Shown one piece after another: positions 47,410 through 58,549 of a stretch of DNA of 64,000 nt (position 1 is its first letter; every line of letters starts with the position of its first letter). The position numbers and the translations under genes are program-made. The notes beneath the pieces are model-generated. The model was not told where the DNA came from and did not search any database. It saw nothing but the letters and a program-made list of their open reading frames with translations. Origin of the DNA: Pseudomonas fulva 12-X (GTDB taxonomy: Bacteria; Pseudomonadota; Gammaproteobacteria; Pseudomonadales; Pseudomonadaceae); assembly GCF_000213805.1 (NCBI RefSeq), contig NC_015556.1, positions 4,355,001 to 4,419,000 on the forward strand. The letters run 5' to 3'.

Positions 47410-48627
47410 TCAGTGCGATGGCGTCGATGCGCTTGGCGCTTCGGCAGCACGCCGCCGGCTCATGCCGAGTACCACCAGGGCAGCGATCACCAGGCCGGGC
47501 GACGCTGCCAGCAATACGCCGGCGGTGCCGGCACCTGCAGCAAGAATCTGCCCGGCAGCCAGTGGCCCGGAAACCGAACCCAGGCGACCGACCGCCACCG
47601 CGGCGCCCACGCCGGTGGCGCGTACCGAGGTCGGATAGGCCGGCGGCGCCAGCGCATAAAGCACCAGTTGTGCAGCGATGATGAACAGGCCAGCAGCAAA
47701 ACCGGCGATGGCCATGGCCAGCATGCCCGAGGCCAGACCCAGGCCGGCCAGGGACGCCAGCACGCCGCCATAGGCGAACAGCACCACGCCGGTGCGACCA
47801 CGACGATCCAGTAGCACGCCGCCGAGCAGCGAACCGATGGCGCCGCCAATGTTGAACAGCATCTGGATGGTGCCGGCCTGGGGCTTGGTGAAGCCCTGCT
47901 CGAGCAGCAGCGACGGCAGCCAGTTGAGCAGCATGTACATCACCGTCAGGGTGAAGAAGTAGCTGACCCACAGCGCCAGCGTGGCGCCGGCACGGCCCTC
48001 GCCGAACAGCGCCTGCACGGTGGATTCGCGCGCTGGCGCGGTGCCCTGGTGCTGCTCGCGGAAATCCCGCGACTCGGGCAGCGCGAAGATCAGCAGCGGG
48101 GCGATCAGCAGCGGCGCCACGCCGCCGACGATGAACACCGTCTGCCAGCTTTCGCCGCCAAGCATGCCCACCACCGCGGCGATAGCACCACCCAGCGGCA
48201 CGCCGCAGTACATGATGCTGATGGCCGTGCCGCGCCGGCGCTCGTCGACCGCCTCGGCGCACAGGGCGATCAGATTCGGCAAGGCAGCGCCCAGACCCAG
48301 GCCGGTCATCAGGCGCGCCAGCAGCAGGCCGTTGACGCTGGCGACATAGGCCGTCCACAGCGAGAAGATGCCGAACAGGATGACCGCGCCGATCAGCACG
48401 CGCTTGCGGCCGATGCGGTCGGCCAGCCAACCGCCAAAGAACGCTCCGGGCAGCAGGCCGATGATGCTGGCACTGAACATCCAGCCCATCATTTTCTGAT
48501 CCAGCTCGAACGCCTGGCGAATGCCCGCGGCGGCGATGCCCGCCGATTGCAGGTCCAGCCCTTCGATCAGCGCGACGATAAAACACAGCGTGACGGTCAG
48601 CGTCGAACGACGCGATGACGTATCCAT
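47410..48627 (-). CDS. MFS aromatic acid:H+ symporter (AAHS type)
   Basis: Twelve-helix carrier of 405 residues. The loop 2-3 signature GGWLADRIGRKR and LIEGLDLQSAGIAAAGIR resemble AAHS carriers such as the 3-hydroxyphenylpropionate transporter MhpT. Next to ech and a DUF3237 gene it is probably an importer of hydroxycinnamates; this is inferred from position. It is divergent from the OprD-type porin, with which it may form an uptake pair. Confidence 0.85.
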   Translation of the reverse strand: MDTSSRRSTLTVTLCFIVALIEGLDLQSAGIAAAGIRQAFELDQKMMGWMFSASIIGLLPGAFFGGWLADRIGRKRVLIGAVILFGIFSLWTAYVASVNGLLLARLMTGLGLGAALPNLIALCAEAVDERRRGTAISIMYCGVPLGGAIAAVVGMLGGESWQTVFIVGGVAPLLIAPLLIFALPESRDFREQHQGTAPARESTVQALFGEGRAGATLALWVSYFFTLTVMYMLLNWLPSLLLEQGFTKPQAGTIQMLFNIGGAIGSLLGGVLLDRRGRTGVVLFAYGGVLASLAGLGLASGMLAMAIAGFAAGLFIIAAQLVLYALAPPAYPTSVRATGVGAAVAVGRLGSVSGPLAAGQILAAGAGTAGVLLAASPGLVIAALVVLGMSRRRAAEAPSASTPSH

Positions 48628-48958
48628 GGGTAACCCTCGATTTTATTGTTGTTGTGATCGCTCGCGGGGCACCTATCTGGGCAGCCTGCGAAGCCTGAAA
48701 AAAGATTAACAAAGATAATTGATAACGAAAGTAATCCAGCCTGACCGCCTAATTCGGTGATAACCGAAACGGATCAATCACTTAGCCAATAATTTTTATT
48801 AACTTACAAAATAATTAAATTATTTAACGTTCGATTATCGAGCAAAGCGAATTGACCACCCGCCATTGCCTTTCCATTCTCGCCCCACGCAACGCGACCA
48901 GCGCTGCCTCCACCGCCCGCATCGGCGGGGCGAAAAACAACAATAAAAGGACAATGAC
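48628..48958. promoter_or_regulatory. 331-base AT-rich divergent promoter region (carrier / porin)
   Basis: Contains no gene. The segment 48700-48840 is far richer in A/T than the surroundings. It holds a perfect 17-base palindrome AAATAATT-A-AATTATTT at 48809-48825 and an ATTAACT core at 48798. It presumably carries both divergent promoters and an operator, but no clear -35/-10 pair stands out. Confidence 0.55.
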
Positions 48959-50263
48959 ATGCACAACCTCTGGGCGCTCGACTCCCGTTCACTGTTTCGC
49001 CGTGGCTCACTGACCGGTCTGCTGCTGGCCCCCGCCCTGTTCGCCGGCCACGCCCTGGCCGACGGCTTCGTCGAAGACAGCAGCGCCAAGCTGACCACCC
49101 GCAACTACTACATGGATCGCGACTACAAGGACGACGGCGCCAAGTCGGCGGCCCGCGAATGGGCCCAGGGTTTCATCCTCAAGATGGAGTCCGGCTACAC
49201 GCCGGGCGATGTCGGCTTCGGCCTGGACGTCACCGGCCTGCTGGGCGTCAAGCTGGACTCCTCGCCCGGGCGCAGCGGCACCGAGCTGCTGCCGGTTTCC
49301 GCCAGCAGCGGACGGGCCGCCGATGAATATTCACGCCTGACGCCGACCGCCAAGATCCGCGCCGGCAAGAGCGTGTTGAAAGTCGGCGACGTGTCGCCCT
49401 TCCTGCCGTCCATCGTCGCCAGCCCGGCACGCCTGCTGCCCCAGAGCTTCCGCGGCGCTTACCTGCAGTCCATGGATATCGAGAATCTGACCCTCAATGC
49501 CGGCTACCTCGACCGCATCAATCGTCGCGACTCCACCAACTACCAGGCCATGACGGTGGCCTCACCGAACCGGCGCTTCAACCCGGCGGCGGAAAGCTCC
49601 CACGCGGCGTTCTTCGGCGGTGACTACCAGCTCGGCAATGGCCTGAAGCTGCGCGCCTACCACACCACGGTCGCCGACCTGTATCGCCAGGAATACTTCG
49701 GTCTGCTCCACGAGCTGCCGGTCGGCACCGGAATGTTTAGCACCGACCTGCGCGCCTTTATCAGCAACGAGGATGGCAGCGCCAAAGCCGGCAAGGTGGA
49801 TAACCGCAACCTCGCCGCACAGTTCGCCTATGCGCTGGACGGCCACCGCTTCACCCTGGGCTACATGCACCAGAGCGGCGACACGGCCAAACCGTACATC
49901 TCCGGCACCGAGTCGATGGTGATCAGCGAGATGGCCATGAGCTCGGACTTCCTCAACCCAAAGGAACGTACCTGGCAGGCGATCTACGACTATGACTTCG
50001 CCGCTGCCGGCCTGCCCGGTCTGAAAACGCGCCTGCGTTATCTGCGTGGCGACAACATCGAGCTGCCAACCCTGGGTGGCGCGGGCCTCAAGGAGCGTGA
50101 GCTGCAGATGGAGATCGGCTACGTGATCCAGAGTGGTACATTCAAGGGCGTCGGCCTGAAGGCACGGCACTCGATCTATCGCAACGACTTCGCTGCCGGC
50201 GCAGCCTTCCGCGACGAGAACCAGACCCGCCTGCACATCGACTACACCCTGGCGCTCTGGTGA
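48959..50263 (+). CDS. OprD-family outer-membrane porin
   Basis: Outer-membrane channel of 434 residues with a signal peptide ending in AGHALA. OprD features are FVEDSSAKLTTRNYYMDRDY, REWAQGFILKMESGYTPGDVGFGLDVTGLLG and the terminal aromatic strand (LHIDYTLALW). Members of the OpdK/VanP branch import vanillate and similar acids; the location among ferulate and vanillate genes fits that, but the branch is not proven. ACAATAAAAGGACA precedes the ATG. Confidence 0.9.
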   Translation: MHNLWALDSRSLFRRGSLTGLLLAPALFAGHALADGFVEDSSAKLTTRNYYMDRDYKDDGAKSAAREWAQGFILKMESGYTPGDVGFGLDVTGLLGVKLDSSPGRSGTELLPVSASSGRAADEYSRLTPTAKIRAGKSVLKVGDVSPFLPSIVASPARLLPQSFRGAYLQSMDIENLTLNAGYLDRINRRDSTNYQAMTVASPNRRFNPAAESSHAAFFGGDYQLGNGLKLRAYHTTVADLYRQEYFGLLHELPVGTGMFSTDLRAFISNEDGSAKAGKVDNRNLAAQFAYALDGHRFTLGYMHQSGDTAKPYISGTESMVISEMAMSSDFLNPKERTWQAIYDYDFAAAGLPGLKTRLRYLRGDNIELPTLGGAGLKERELQMEIGYVIQSGTFKGVGLKARHSIYRNDFAAGAAFRDENQTRLHIDYTLALW

Positions 50264-50268
50264 GGGAG

Positions 50269-50295
50269 CGGGCGCGAGGAGCAACCTCGCGCCCG
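50269..50295. terminator. Hairpin between the porin and the vanK-like gene
   Basis: An 11-bp GC stem (CGGGCGCGAGG with CCTCGCGCCCG) between the convergent 3' ends. It lacks T-runs. Confidence 0.65.
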
Positions 50296-50302
50296 TTGCG
50301 GC

Positions 50303-51631
50303 TCAGGCCTGAGCCGGCGTCATCTGCTGCGGCTTCTGCGCCGGCAGCAGGGTCAACAACAGCACCGCAGCAGCCACGAACACCAGGGCGAACCAGGTGT
50401 ACAGCTGCAGCGGCTGCCAGCCGTCATCGAGCATGAAGCCGGCTACGGTCGGCGACAGGATCGCCCCGCCACGCCCGATACCGATCGCCCAGCCCACCCC
50501 GGTCGCTCGTACCGATGCGCCGTAGATCAGCGGCGACAGCGCATACAGCCCGGCGACGCAGCCGTTGGAGAACAGCCCGATCAGCAAGCCCATGCCCAGC
50601 GCCGCGGTGAACGACGAACCAATGCCGGTGAACACTACCAGCAGCACGGCGGTGATCAGCATGAAGCCGGCCAGCACCCGCGCCAGGGAAAAACGCGCCG
50701 ACAAGAGCCCCAGCAAGGTCGCGCCGAAGATGCCACCGATGCTCAGCAGCACCCCGCCAGTGACGCCCTGCTGCACCGACAGGCCGGACTGGGTGAGTAG
50801 CTTGGGCGTCCAGCTCATGATGAAGTAGAAGCCGAACATCACCAGGAAGAACAGCACCCAGATCAGCAGCGTGCTGCGCCGTTGCTCAGGGTCGAACAGC
50901 CGGGCGAAAGCGCCACTGCTGGCATGCCCGCCGACTGGCAACGCCGGCAGAGCGCTCAGATTCGGCCGGCCCAGTTTCGCGGCCAGGCGATTGACCCGCT
51001 CCAGCGCCTTGGCCGGCTGCCGAGAGAGCAGGAAGTCCAGGGATTCGGGCAACCACAGGAGTACCGGCACGATGGCCGCGAAGGTCATCAGGCCGCCGGC
51101 GAAGAACACCGAGCGCCAGCCCCAGTGCGACAGTAGCCACACCGCCAGCAGGCCGCCGAAGGTGGCGCCCAGGGCATAACCGGTGGATTGCAGGCTGACC
51201 GCCAGGCCGCGCCAGCGCTTGCTGGCGTACTCACTGGCGATCACGTTGCTGCTGGCCAGAATGCCGCCAATGCCCAGCCCGGTCAGACCGCGCAGCAGTG
51301 CCAGCTGGGTGGGCGTCTGGCTGAGTGACGAGAGCAGCATGCCGGTACCGGAAATCACCAGGCAGAGCAGGATCAGCGGGCGCCGGCCGATGCGATCGGC
51401 CCAGGGGGCGATGAACAGCGAGCCGGCCGCCATGCCGAGCAGCCCGGCGCTGAGCAGCATGCCCAGTTGCGCGCCGCTCAGCGACCAGTCGGCGGCCACC
51501 GACGAGGCCGTAAACGCCATCACCAGCACATCGAAGCCGTCGATCATGTTGAGCACGACGCAAACGGCGATGGCGACCCACTGAAAGCCGCGCATCGGCC
51601 CCTGGTCGACGACTTGCCTGAGGTCGCTCAT
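50303..51631 (-). CDS. MFS aromatic acid carrier, VanK/PcaK-like
   Basis: Twelve-helix AAHS carrier of 442 residues: NMIDGFDVLVMAFTASSV, the PWADRIGRRPLILLC loop and GYALGATFGGLLAVWLL are characteristic of VanK/PcaK proteins. Divergent from vanA with a near-perfect VanR-type operator on its side of the spacer, so vanillate or protocatechuate uptake is likely. Confidence 0.87.
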   Translation of the reverse strand: MSDLRQVVDQGPMRGFQWVAIAVCVVLNMIDGFDVLVMAFTASSVAADWSLSGAQLGMLLSAGLLGMAAGSLFIAPWADRIGRRPLILLCLVISGTGMLLSSLSQTPTQLALLRGLTGLGIGGILASSNVIASEYASKRWRGLAVSLQSTGYALGATFGGLLAVWLLSHWGWRSVFFAGGLMTFAAIVPVLLWLPESLDFLLSRQPAKALERVNRLAAKLGRPNLSALPALPVGGHASSGAFARLFDPEQRRSTLLIWVLFFLVMFGFYFIMSWTPKLLTQSGLSVQQGVTGGVLLSIGGIFGATLLGLLSARFSLARVLAGFMLITAVLLVVFTGIGSSFTAALGMGLLIGLFSNGCVAGLYALSPLIYGASVRATGVGWAIGIGRGGAILSPTVAGFMLDDGWQPLQLYTWFALVFVAAAVLLLTLLPAQKPQQMTPAQA

Positions 51632-51766
51632 CGCGCACCTCCCGCGACCACTGCTGGATAAACAAGGAACGGCCTGCCGCAGGCGGCAGCCGAGGGGAAT
51701 GGACGAATAATCATCGGCGCAGGTCCTGAATTGTTTTTATGGAACAGCCGTCATAACCGTTGCAGA

Positions 51767-51778
51767 AATGGATCCAAT
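51767..51778. promoter_or_regulatory. VanR-type operator, transporter side
   Basis: AATGGATCCAAT differs at one base from the palindrome before vanA. It lies 136 bases upstream of the carrier gene. Confidence 0.7.
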
Positions 51779-51958
51779 GTTCAATCCATGCCAGTCGCGT
51801 CGCGGCTCTGGATCCGATCCGCGATCTCGTCGAGCCCGCACCGCTCAAGGCCTTACATAATCGGGAGGCAGTGAAGAATGCGTTCGCTGATCGGACAGTT
51901 TGTTTTATTAACTATTTTTCCGAACCGCCCTTGACAGTAGGCTGATTAAAAACCAACC

Positions 51959-51970
51959 ATTGGATCCAAT
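51959..51970. promoter_or_regulatory. VanR operator at the vanA promoter
   Basis: The perfect palindrome ATTGGATCCAAT, identical to the VanR operator known from Caulobacter. It begins 22 bases after the TTGACA -35 element, so a bound repressor would cover the -10 and start site of vanA. Confidence 0.85.
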
Positions 51971-51995
51971 AACTCCAACAATAACCGAGGTCGTC

Positions 51996-53060
51996 ATGTA
52001 CCCGAAAAATGCCTGGTATGTAGCCTGCACCCCCGACGAGATCGCCGAGAAGCCACTGGGCCGGCAGATCTGCGGAGAAAAGATCGTCTTCTACCGCGGC
52101 GCCGAAGGCCAGGTCGTCGCCCTCGAGGATTTCTGCCCGCACCGCGGCGCGCCCTTGTCACTCGGCTATGTCGAAAACGGCAACCTGATCTGCGGCTACC
52201 ACGGCCTGGAGATGGGCTGCGAAGGCAAGACCGTGTCGATGCCCGGCCAGCGCGTTCGCGGTTTTCCCGGCATTCGCGCCTTCGCCGCGGTGGAGCGCTA
52301 TGGCTTCATCTGGGTATGGACCGGCGATCAGGCACTGGCCGATCCGGCCACCATCCACCACCTTGAATGGGCGGAAAACCCTGACTGGGCCTACGGCGGC
52401 GGACTGTTTCACATCAATTGCGATTACCGCCTGATGATCGACAACCTGATGGACCTGACCCACGAAACCTACGTGCACGCCTCCAGCATCGGCCAGAAGG
52501 AAATCGACGAAGCGCCGCCGGTCACCAAGGTCGAAGGCGATGAGGTGATCACCAGCCGCCATATGGAAAACATCATGGCCCCGCCCTTCTGGCGCATGGC
52601 GCTGCGCGGCAATGGCCTGGCCGACGACGTGCCGGTGGACCGCTGGCAGATCTGCCGCTTCAACCCGCCCAGCCACGTGATGATCGAAGTCGGCGTAGCC
52701 CACGCCGGCCATGGCGGCTACGAGGCGCCGGCCGAGGTCAAGGCATCAAGCATCGTGGTCGATTTCATCACCCCGGAAAGCGAAACCTCGATCTGGTACT
52801 TCTGGGGCATGGCGCGCAGCTTCAAGCCCGAGGACCAGGCACTGACCGACAGCATTCGCCAAGGCCAGGGAAAGATTTTCAGCGAGGACCTGGAGATGCT
52901 CGAGCGCCAGCAGCGCAACCTGCTCTGGCAGCCCGAACGCCAGCTGCTCAAGCTCAATATCGATGCCGGTGGCGTGCAGTCGCGACGCATCATCGACCGC
53001 CTGCTCGCGGAAGAGCAGGCCCTCGCCGCCCAGAAAATCGACGTCCGCCAGGTCGGCTGA
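51996..53060 (+). CDS. vanA: Vanillate O-demethylase, oxygenase subunit
   Basis: Rieske oxygenase of 354 residues that demethylates vanillate to protocatechuate with VanB. Rieske ligands are Cys47/His49 (CPHRGAP) and Cys66/His69 (CGYHG). The mononuclear iron site is in NLMDLTHETYVHAS. I take MYPKNAWYVAC as start, with GAGG seven bases upstream; an ATG twelve codons earlier lies inside the operator. vanB follows 58 bases later. Confidence 0.96.
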   Translation: MYPKNAWYVACTPDEIAEKPLGRQICGEKIVFYRGAEGQVVALEDFCPHRGAPLSLGYVENGNLICGYHGLEMGCEGKTVSMPGQRVRGFPGIRAFAAVERYGFIWVWTGDQALADPATIHHLEWAENPDWAYGGGLFHINCDYRLMIDNLMDLTHETYVHASSIGQKEIDEAPPVTKVEGDEVITSRHMENIMAPPFWRMALRGNGLADDVPVDRWQICRFNPPSHVMIEVGVAHAGHGGYEAPAEVKASSIVVDFITPESETSIWYFWGMARSFKPEDQALTDSIRQGQGKIFSEDLEMLERQQRNLLWQPERQLLKLNIDAGGVQSRRIIDRLLAEEQALAAQKIDVRQVG

Positions 53061-53118
53061 CCCCTGCCCGCCGCGCGCCGCCCAGATGGCGCGCGTCAGC
53101 CTTTACGAGAGCGCCACC

Positions 53119-54066
53119 ATGATCGACGTCATCATCACCGCCATCGAGCAGCAGGCTCAGGACATTCTCAGTTTCGACCTGGCCCGTGCCGACGGAGAAC
53201 CGCTGCCGGCGTTCAGCGCCGGCGCACATATCGACGTGCACCTGCCGGACGGGCTGATCCGCCAGTATTCGCTGTGCAACCACCCCGAAGAACGGCATCG
53301 CTACCAGATCGCCGTGTTGCGCAGCGCCGATTCGCGCGGCGGTTCCATCGCCATGCACGGCCTCGAGCAGGGCGTGCGGCTGCGCATCAGCGAGCCGCGC
53401 AATCTGTTCCCGTTGCAGCACGATGCCAAGCGCCATCTGCTGATGGCCGGCGGCATCGGCATCACGCCGATCCTGTGCATGGCCGAACGCCTGAGCCACA
53501 CCGGCGGCGATTTCACCCTGCACTATTTCGCCCGCTCGGCGCAGCAGGCCGCGTTCGTCGAACGCCTGCGCCAGTCGCCCTTCGCCGACCGCGTGCACCT
53601 GCACTTCGATAATGGCGAGCCGAGCAAGCGCCCGGACACCGCCGCGCTGATCGGCCCGGCAGATCCGCACGCCCATCTGTACGTATGCGGCCCGGGCGGT
53701 TTCATGGAGCATGTGCTGGGCAGCGCCCGCGATCTGGGCTGGGCGAACGACAACCTGCACCGCGAGTACTTCAGCGCCGAGCCGGACGATCAGCCGAAAA
53801 GCGGTTTCGAGATTCAGCTGGCCAGCAGCGGCGAAGTGCTGCAGGTGCCGGAAGGCGTCAGCGTGGTGGAGGTGCTGCGCGGGGTGGGCGTAGAGATACC
53901 GGTGTCCTGCGAGCAAGGCATCTGCGGCACCTGCCTGACCCGCGTGCTCGACGGCGAGCCGGATCATCGCGACCTGTTTCTCACCGAAGACGAGCAGGCC
54001 GCCAACGACCAGTTCACGCCCTGCTGTTCGAGGGCGAAAAGCGCGCGGTTGGTGTTGGATATCTGA
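53119..54066 (+). CDS. vanB: Vanillate O-demethylase, reductase subunit
   Basis: Flavin/iron-sulfur reductase of 315 residues that feeds electrons from NADH to VanA. Order: flavin domain with RQYSLCN, NAD domain with MAGGIGITPILCMAE and YVCGPGGFM, and a C-terminal plant-type 2Fe-2S domain (CEQGICGTC, final Cys in TPCCSRAKSARLVLDI). A ribosome binding site GAGAGC precedes the ATG. Confidence 0.96.
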   Translation: MIDVIITAIEQQAQDILSFDLARADGEPLPAFSAGAHIDVHLPDGLIRQYSLCNHPEERHRYQIAVLRSADSRGGSIAMHGLEQGVRLRISEPRNLFPLQHDAKRHLLMAGGIGITPILCMAERLSHTGGDFTLHYFARSAQQAAFVERLRQSPFADRVHLHFDNGEPSKRPDTAALIGPADPHAHLYVCGPGGFMEHVLGSARDLGWANDNLHREYFSAEPDDQPKSGFEIQLASSGEVLQVPEGVSVVEVLRGVGVEIPVSCEQGICGTCLTRVLDGEPDHRDLFLTEDEQAANDQFTPCCSRAKSARLVLDI

Positions 54067-54083
54067 TCCCTGCCAGCAGCGAT

Positions 54084-54101
54084 GGTGGGCTGAAGCCCAC
54101 C
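54084..54101 (+). terminator. Hairpin after vanAB
   Basis: GGTGGGC-TGAA-GCCCACC, 18 bases after the vanB stop; no T-run. Confidence 0.5.
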
Positions 54102-54123
54102 CTACTGGGATGCACCTGATGAA

Positions 54124-54172
54124 TGTGGGAGCGCGCCATGCGCGCGATTCGCGGGCATGGCCCGCTCCCACA
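54124..54172. repeat. REP palindrome between vanB and the GNAT gene
   Basis: TGTGGGAGCGCGCCATGCGC with an imperfect inverted arm GCATGGCCCGCTCCCACA. Same family as the REP at 35935. Confidence 0.88.
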
Positions 54173-54220
54173 GACCTTGCCTAGTCGGTATAAGCCTGCG
54201 CTTGAAAGATCGGCTCCACC

Positions 54221-54679
54221 TTACAGCTCACGCGCCATCACCTGGGTTCGCTCATCACCTTCGACAACTTCGCGAATCACGGTGTAGCCAAGAGCGGCAT
54301 AGAACGGCACCGCCGTCAGTGAGGCAGGCACCCGCAATAGCTGAACGCCAGCCGCACGAGCAACACCTTCGATATACCTCATCAGCGCCTTGCCCACGCC
54401 ACGCCCCTGCATCTCGGGCAGCACGAACACCGACCGCACCACATCGCCCGCCAGACTGGCGGTGGCGACCACCCGCTCATCATCGAGCGCCACGAACACC
54501 TGCCGTGATTCCAGCAGCCCACGCACACCGGCTGCATCGAAATTGGCTGCAACCCGCTCGATCACCTGCGGCGGATAATCCGCGGCATTGCTGAGCCTTA
54601 AGGTCTGCACGATGACCCTGCTGATGGCTTCGGCATCCGCCTCCCGGGCCGGTCGGATCGGCCTGCGCGACTCAGCCAT
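54221..54679 (-). CDS. GNAT-family N-acetyltransferase
   Basis: Acetyltransferase of 152 residues with the acetyl-CoA loop VLPEMQGRGVGKALMRYIEG and the hydrophobic strand preceding it (SVFVLPE). The substrate is unknown. Its first eight bases overlap the end of the vanR gene, so the two are cotranscribed. Confidence 0.85.
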   Translation of the reverse strand: MAESRRPIRPAREADAEAISRVIVQTLRLSNAADYPPQVIERVAANFDAAGVRGLLESRQVFVALDDERVVATASLAGDVVRSVFVLPEMQGRGVGKALMRYIEGVARAAGVQLLRVPASLTAVPFYAALGYTVIREVVEGDERTQVMAREL

Positions 54680-55406
54680 CGCGCAGGATCGTCATCGTGG
54701 CTTCACCCGTTTCATCGCCCTGCATCGCCCGGGCGTAGCGCAGGGTAGCGTTGGCGTGCTCGCGCATGATGCCTTCGGCGCGCGCGCCCTGGCCGTTGAT
54801 CAGAGCGTCGTAGACGGCGTGGTGCTGCATGTGGGCGAAACTGAAGCGCCGGTATTCGCGCGCCATGTCGTTGCCATCCACGGCCAGGGAACTGACCGAG
54901 GCGAACGGCAGGTGATCATTGCGCGACAGCGCCACGGCGATGGCGCTGTTGCCGCTCGCCTCGATGATCGCCTGATGGAAGCGCTTGTTGAGATCGTGGT
55001 AGATCTCCAGCTCCTCCATCACCACATGGCCCTTGTCGAACAGCTGATCGCCTTCCACCAGGCAGGCATGCAGGCGACTGCGAATAGCATCGGAAAGCCC
55101 ACGTTCGGCGGCCTGCCGTGCAGCCAGGCCCTCCAGCACGCCGCGCACTTCCACGGCGCCAGCGATGTCGTCGTCGGTCACCGCTCGCACCGTGTAGCCC
55201 CGGCCCGGCGCCTTGCACAGCAGGCCTTCCTGCTCGAGGGTACGAAAGGCGATACGGATCGGCGTGCGCGATACCTGCAACCGCTCGGCGGTGGGGATTT
55301 CAGCGATGCGCTCGCCCGCCGCCAGCTCCCCCGAGGCGATCATCTGCCGTAGTGCCGCCAGCACCCGCTGTCCGGATTTGTACATCACGCCCTCACCGCC
55401 AGTCAT
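54672..55406 (-). CDS. vanR: GntR/FCD-family regulator, probable VanR
   Basis: Repressor of 244 residues. The N-terminal winged helix (GERIAEIPTAERLQVSRTPIRIAFRTLEQEGLL) is GntR type and the C-terminal all-helical FCD domain carries the metal/ligand histidines (DLNKRFHQAIIEASGN, HMQHHAVYDAL). VanR proteins repress vanAB and are released by vanillate. I chose the ATG with GAGG five bases upstream; a second one seven codons later is possible. Proximity to vanAB and to VanR-type operators supports the name. Confidence 0.87.
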   Translation of the reverse strand: MTGGEGVMYKSGQRVLAALRQMIASGELAAGERIAEIPTAERLQVSRTPIRIAFRTLEQEGLLCKAPGRGYTVRAVTDDDIAGAVEVRGVLEGLAARQAAERGLSDAIRSRLHACLVEGDQLFDKGHVVMEELEIYHDLNKRFHQAIIEASGNSAIAVALSRNDHLPFASVSSLAVDGNDMAREYRRFSFAHMQHHAVYDALINGQGARAEGIMREHANATLRYARAMQGDETGEATMTILRDG

Positions 55407-55416
55407 AAGCGCCTCA

Positions 55417-55803
55417 TCATACTGCCCGCTCGTTTCGCAGTATCCAGCCGGCCAGACCGGCAGACACCACTTCGAACAGGATCGTCCAGAGGTTGAAGGT
55501 CTGCTGCGCGCCGCCATCGAGCCACAGGCCGGCAATGCGCCCGAGCGCCAGGCTGGCATAGAGCACCAGCAACAGGACCAGAACCGGGCGGGTCAGCTCG
55601 GGCCGCCACAGGGCCAGAGCGAGAAACACCGCCAGGCCGACCGGCAGGGCGCCGTACTGGGCGCGCACGTCGGTGACCGCGGACGACTCCATCAGCAGCA
55701 TACCGCTGACCGCACCCATTTCCTGGGGCCACAGAAAGTAGGCGCCGCCGAAGCCGGCGAGCAGCAACAATTGCACAACGAGAAATAGACGAGCAACGGG
55801 CAT
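55417..55803 (-). CDS. DUF4345-like small membrane protein
   Basis: Membrane protein of 128 residues with four hydrophobic segments. It resembles the DUF4345 family in layout (MPVARLFLVVQLLLLAGFGG, then YGALPVGLAVFLALAL). Function unknown. GGAGG eight bases before the ATG supports this start over one 13 codons earlier. It lies just after the pobR gene on the same strand. Confidence 0.75.
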   Translation of the reverse strand: MPVARLFLVVQLLLLAGFGGAYFLWPQEMGAVSGMLLMESSAVTDVRAQYGALPVGLAVFLALALWRPELTRPVLVLLLVLYASLALGRIAGLWLDGGAQQTFNLWTILFEVVSAGLAGWILRNERAV

Positions 55804-55842
55804 GGCTTGGTCCTCCGGGCACCTGGGCGCAGCATAGGCCAC

Positions 55843-58033
<2,191 letters not shown>

Positions 58034-58089
58034 GCAAATAACTCCTTGAGGGCGCTATGCTCGCGAAATCTTTCCGGAGGATTTCCAGC

Positions 58090-58524
58090 ATGCGCCCACT
58101 GCTTCTTGTCGCCGGCCTGTACGCCGGCCTCGCCCAGGCTGCCGAGCCGCTGACCATCGACGTGCACCGTGACGCCAACTGCGGCTGCTGCAAGGGCTGG
58201 ATCAGCCATCTGCAAGCCAATGGCTTTAGCGTGAATGACCATATCGAGACCGACATGCACGCGGTCAAGGAGCGCCTCGGCGTGCCCGAGCGCCTGGGTT
58301 CCTGTCACACCGGGGTGATCGACGGCAAATTCGTCGAAGGCCACGTGCCGGCGGCCGACATCCTCAAACTGCGCGAGCGCCGCGACCTGATCGGCATCGC
58401 CGCGCCCGGCATGCCCACCGGCTCGCCGGGCATGGAGCGCGGCAACATTCGCGATGCATACCAGGTGATTGGATTGGACGCACAAGGCGGCGAAAGCGTG
58501 GTCAGTAGTTATCCGGATAACTGA
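58090..58524 (+). CDS. DUF411 exported protein with CxxC-type metal site
   Basis: Exported protein of 144 residues. The signal peptide ends in AQA, followed by EPLTIDVHRDANCGCCKGWISHL, the DUF411 hallmark (Cys-Gly-Cys-Cys), and GSCHTGVIDGKFVEGHVPAADI. The family is linked to copper handling, which is an association only. GGAGG nine bases before the ATG supports this start; an upstream ATG lies 11 codons earlier. Confidence 0.85.
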   Translation: MRPLLLVAGLYAGLAQAAEPLTIDVHRDANCGCCKGWISHLQANGFSVNDHIETDMHAVKERLGVPERLGSCHTGVIDGKFVEGHVPAADILKLRERRDLIGIAAPGMPTGSPGMERGNIRDAYQVIGLDAQGGESVVSSYPDN

Positions 58525-58549
58525 CTCGCTGTCTTGAAAGGATATAGCC

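Larger units (their letters stand above)
51632..51995. promoter_or_regulatory. 364-base divergent vanK-like / vanA regulatory region
   Basis: No convincing gene. It contains two VanR-type operators, the vanA -35 (TTGACA at 51931-51936), and the ATTAACTATT motif at 51907-51916. Confidence 0.7.

Noticed and set aside
48804..49104. Short minus-strand frames at the porin start
   Set aside because: Antisense to the porin signal peptide and the AT-rich promoter; no start signal.
51760..51945. 61-codon frame in the vanA spacer
   Set aside because: Lies across the operator and promoter sequences, has no ribosome binding site and no resemblance to a protein family.
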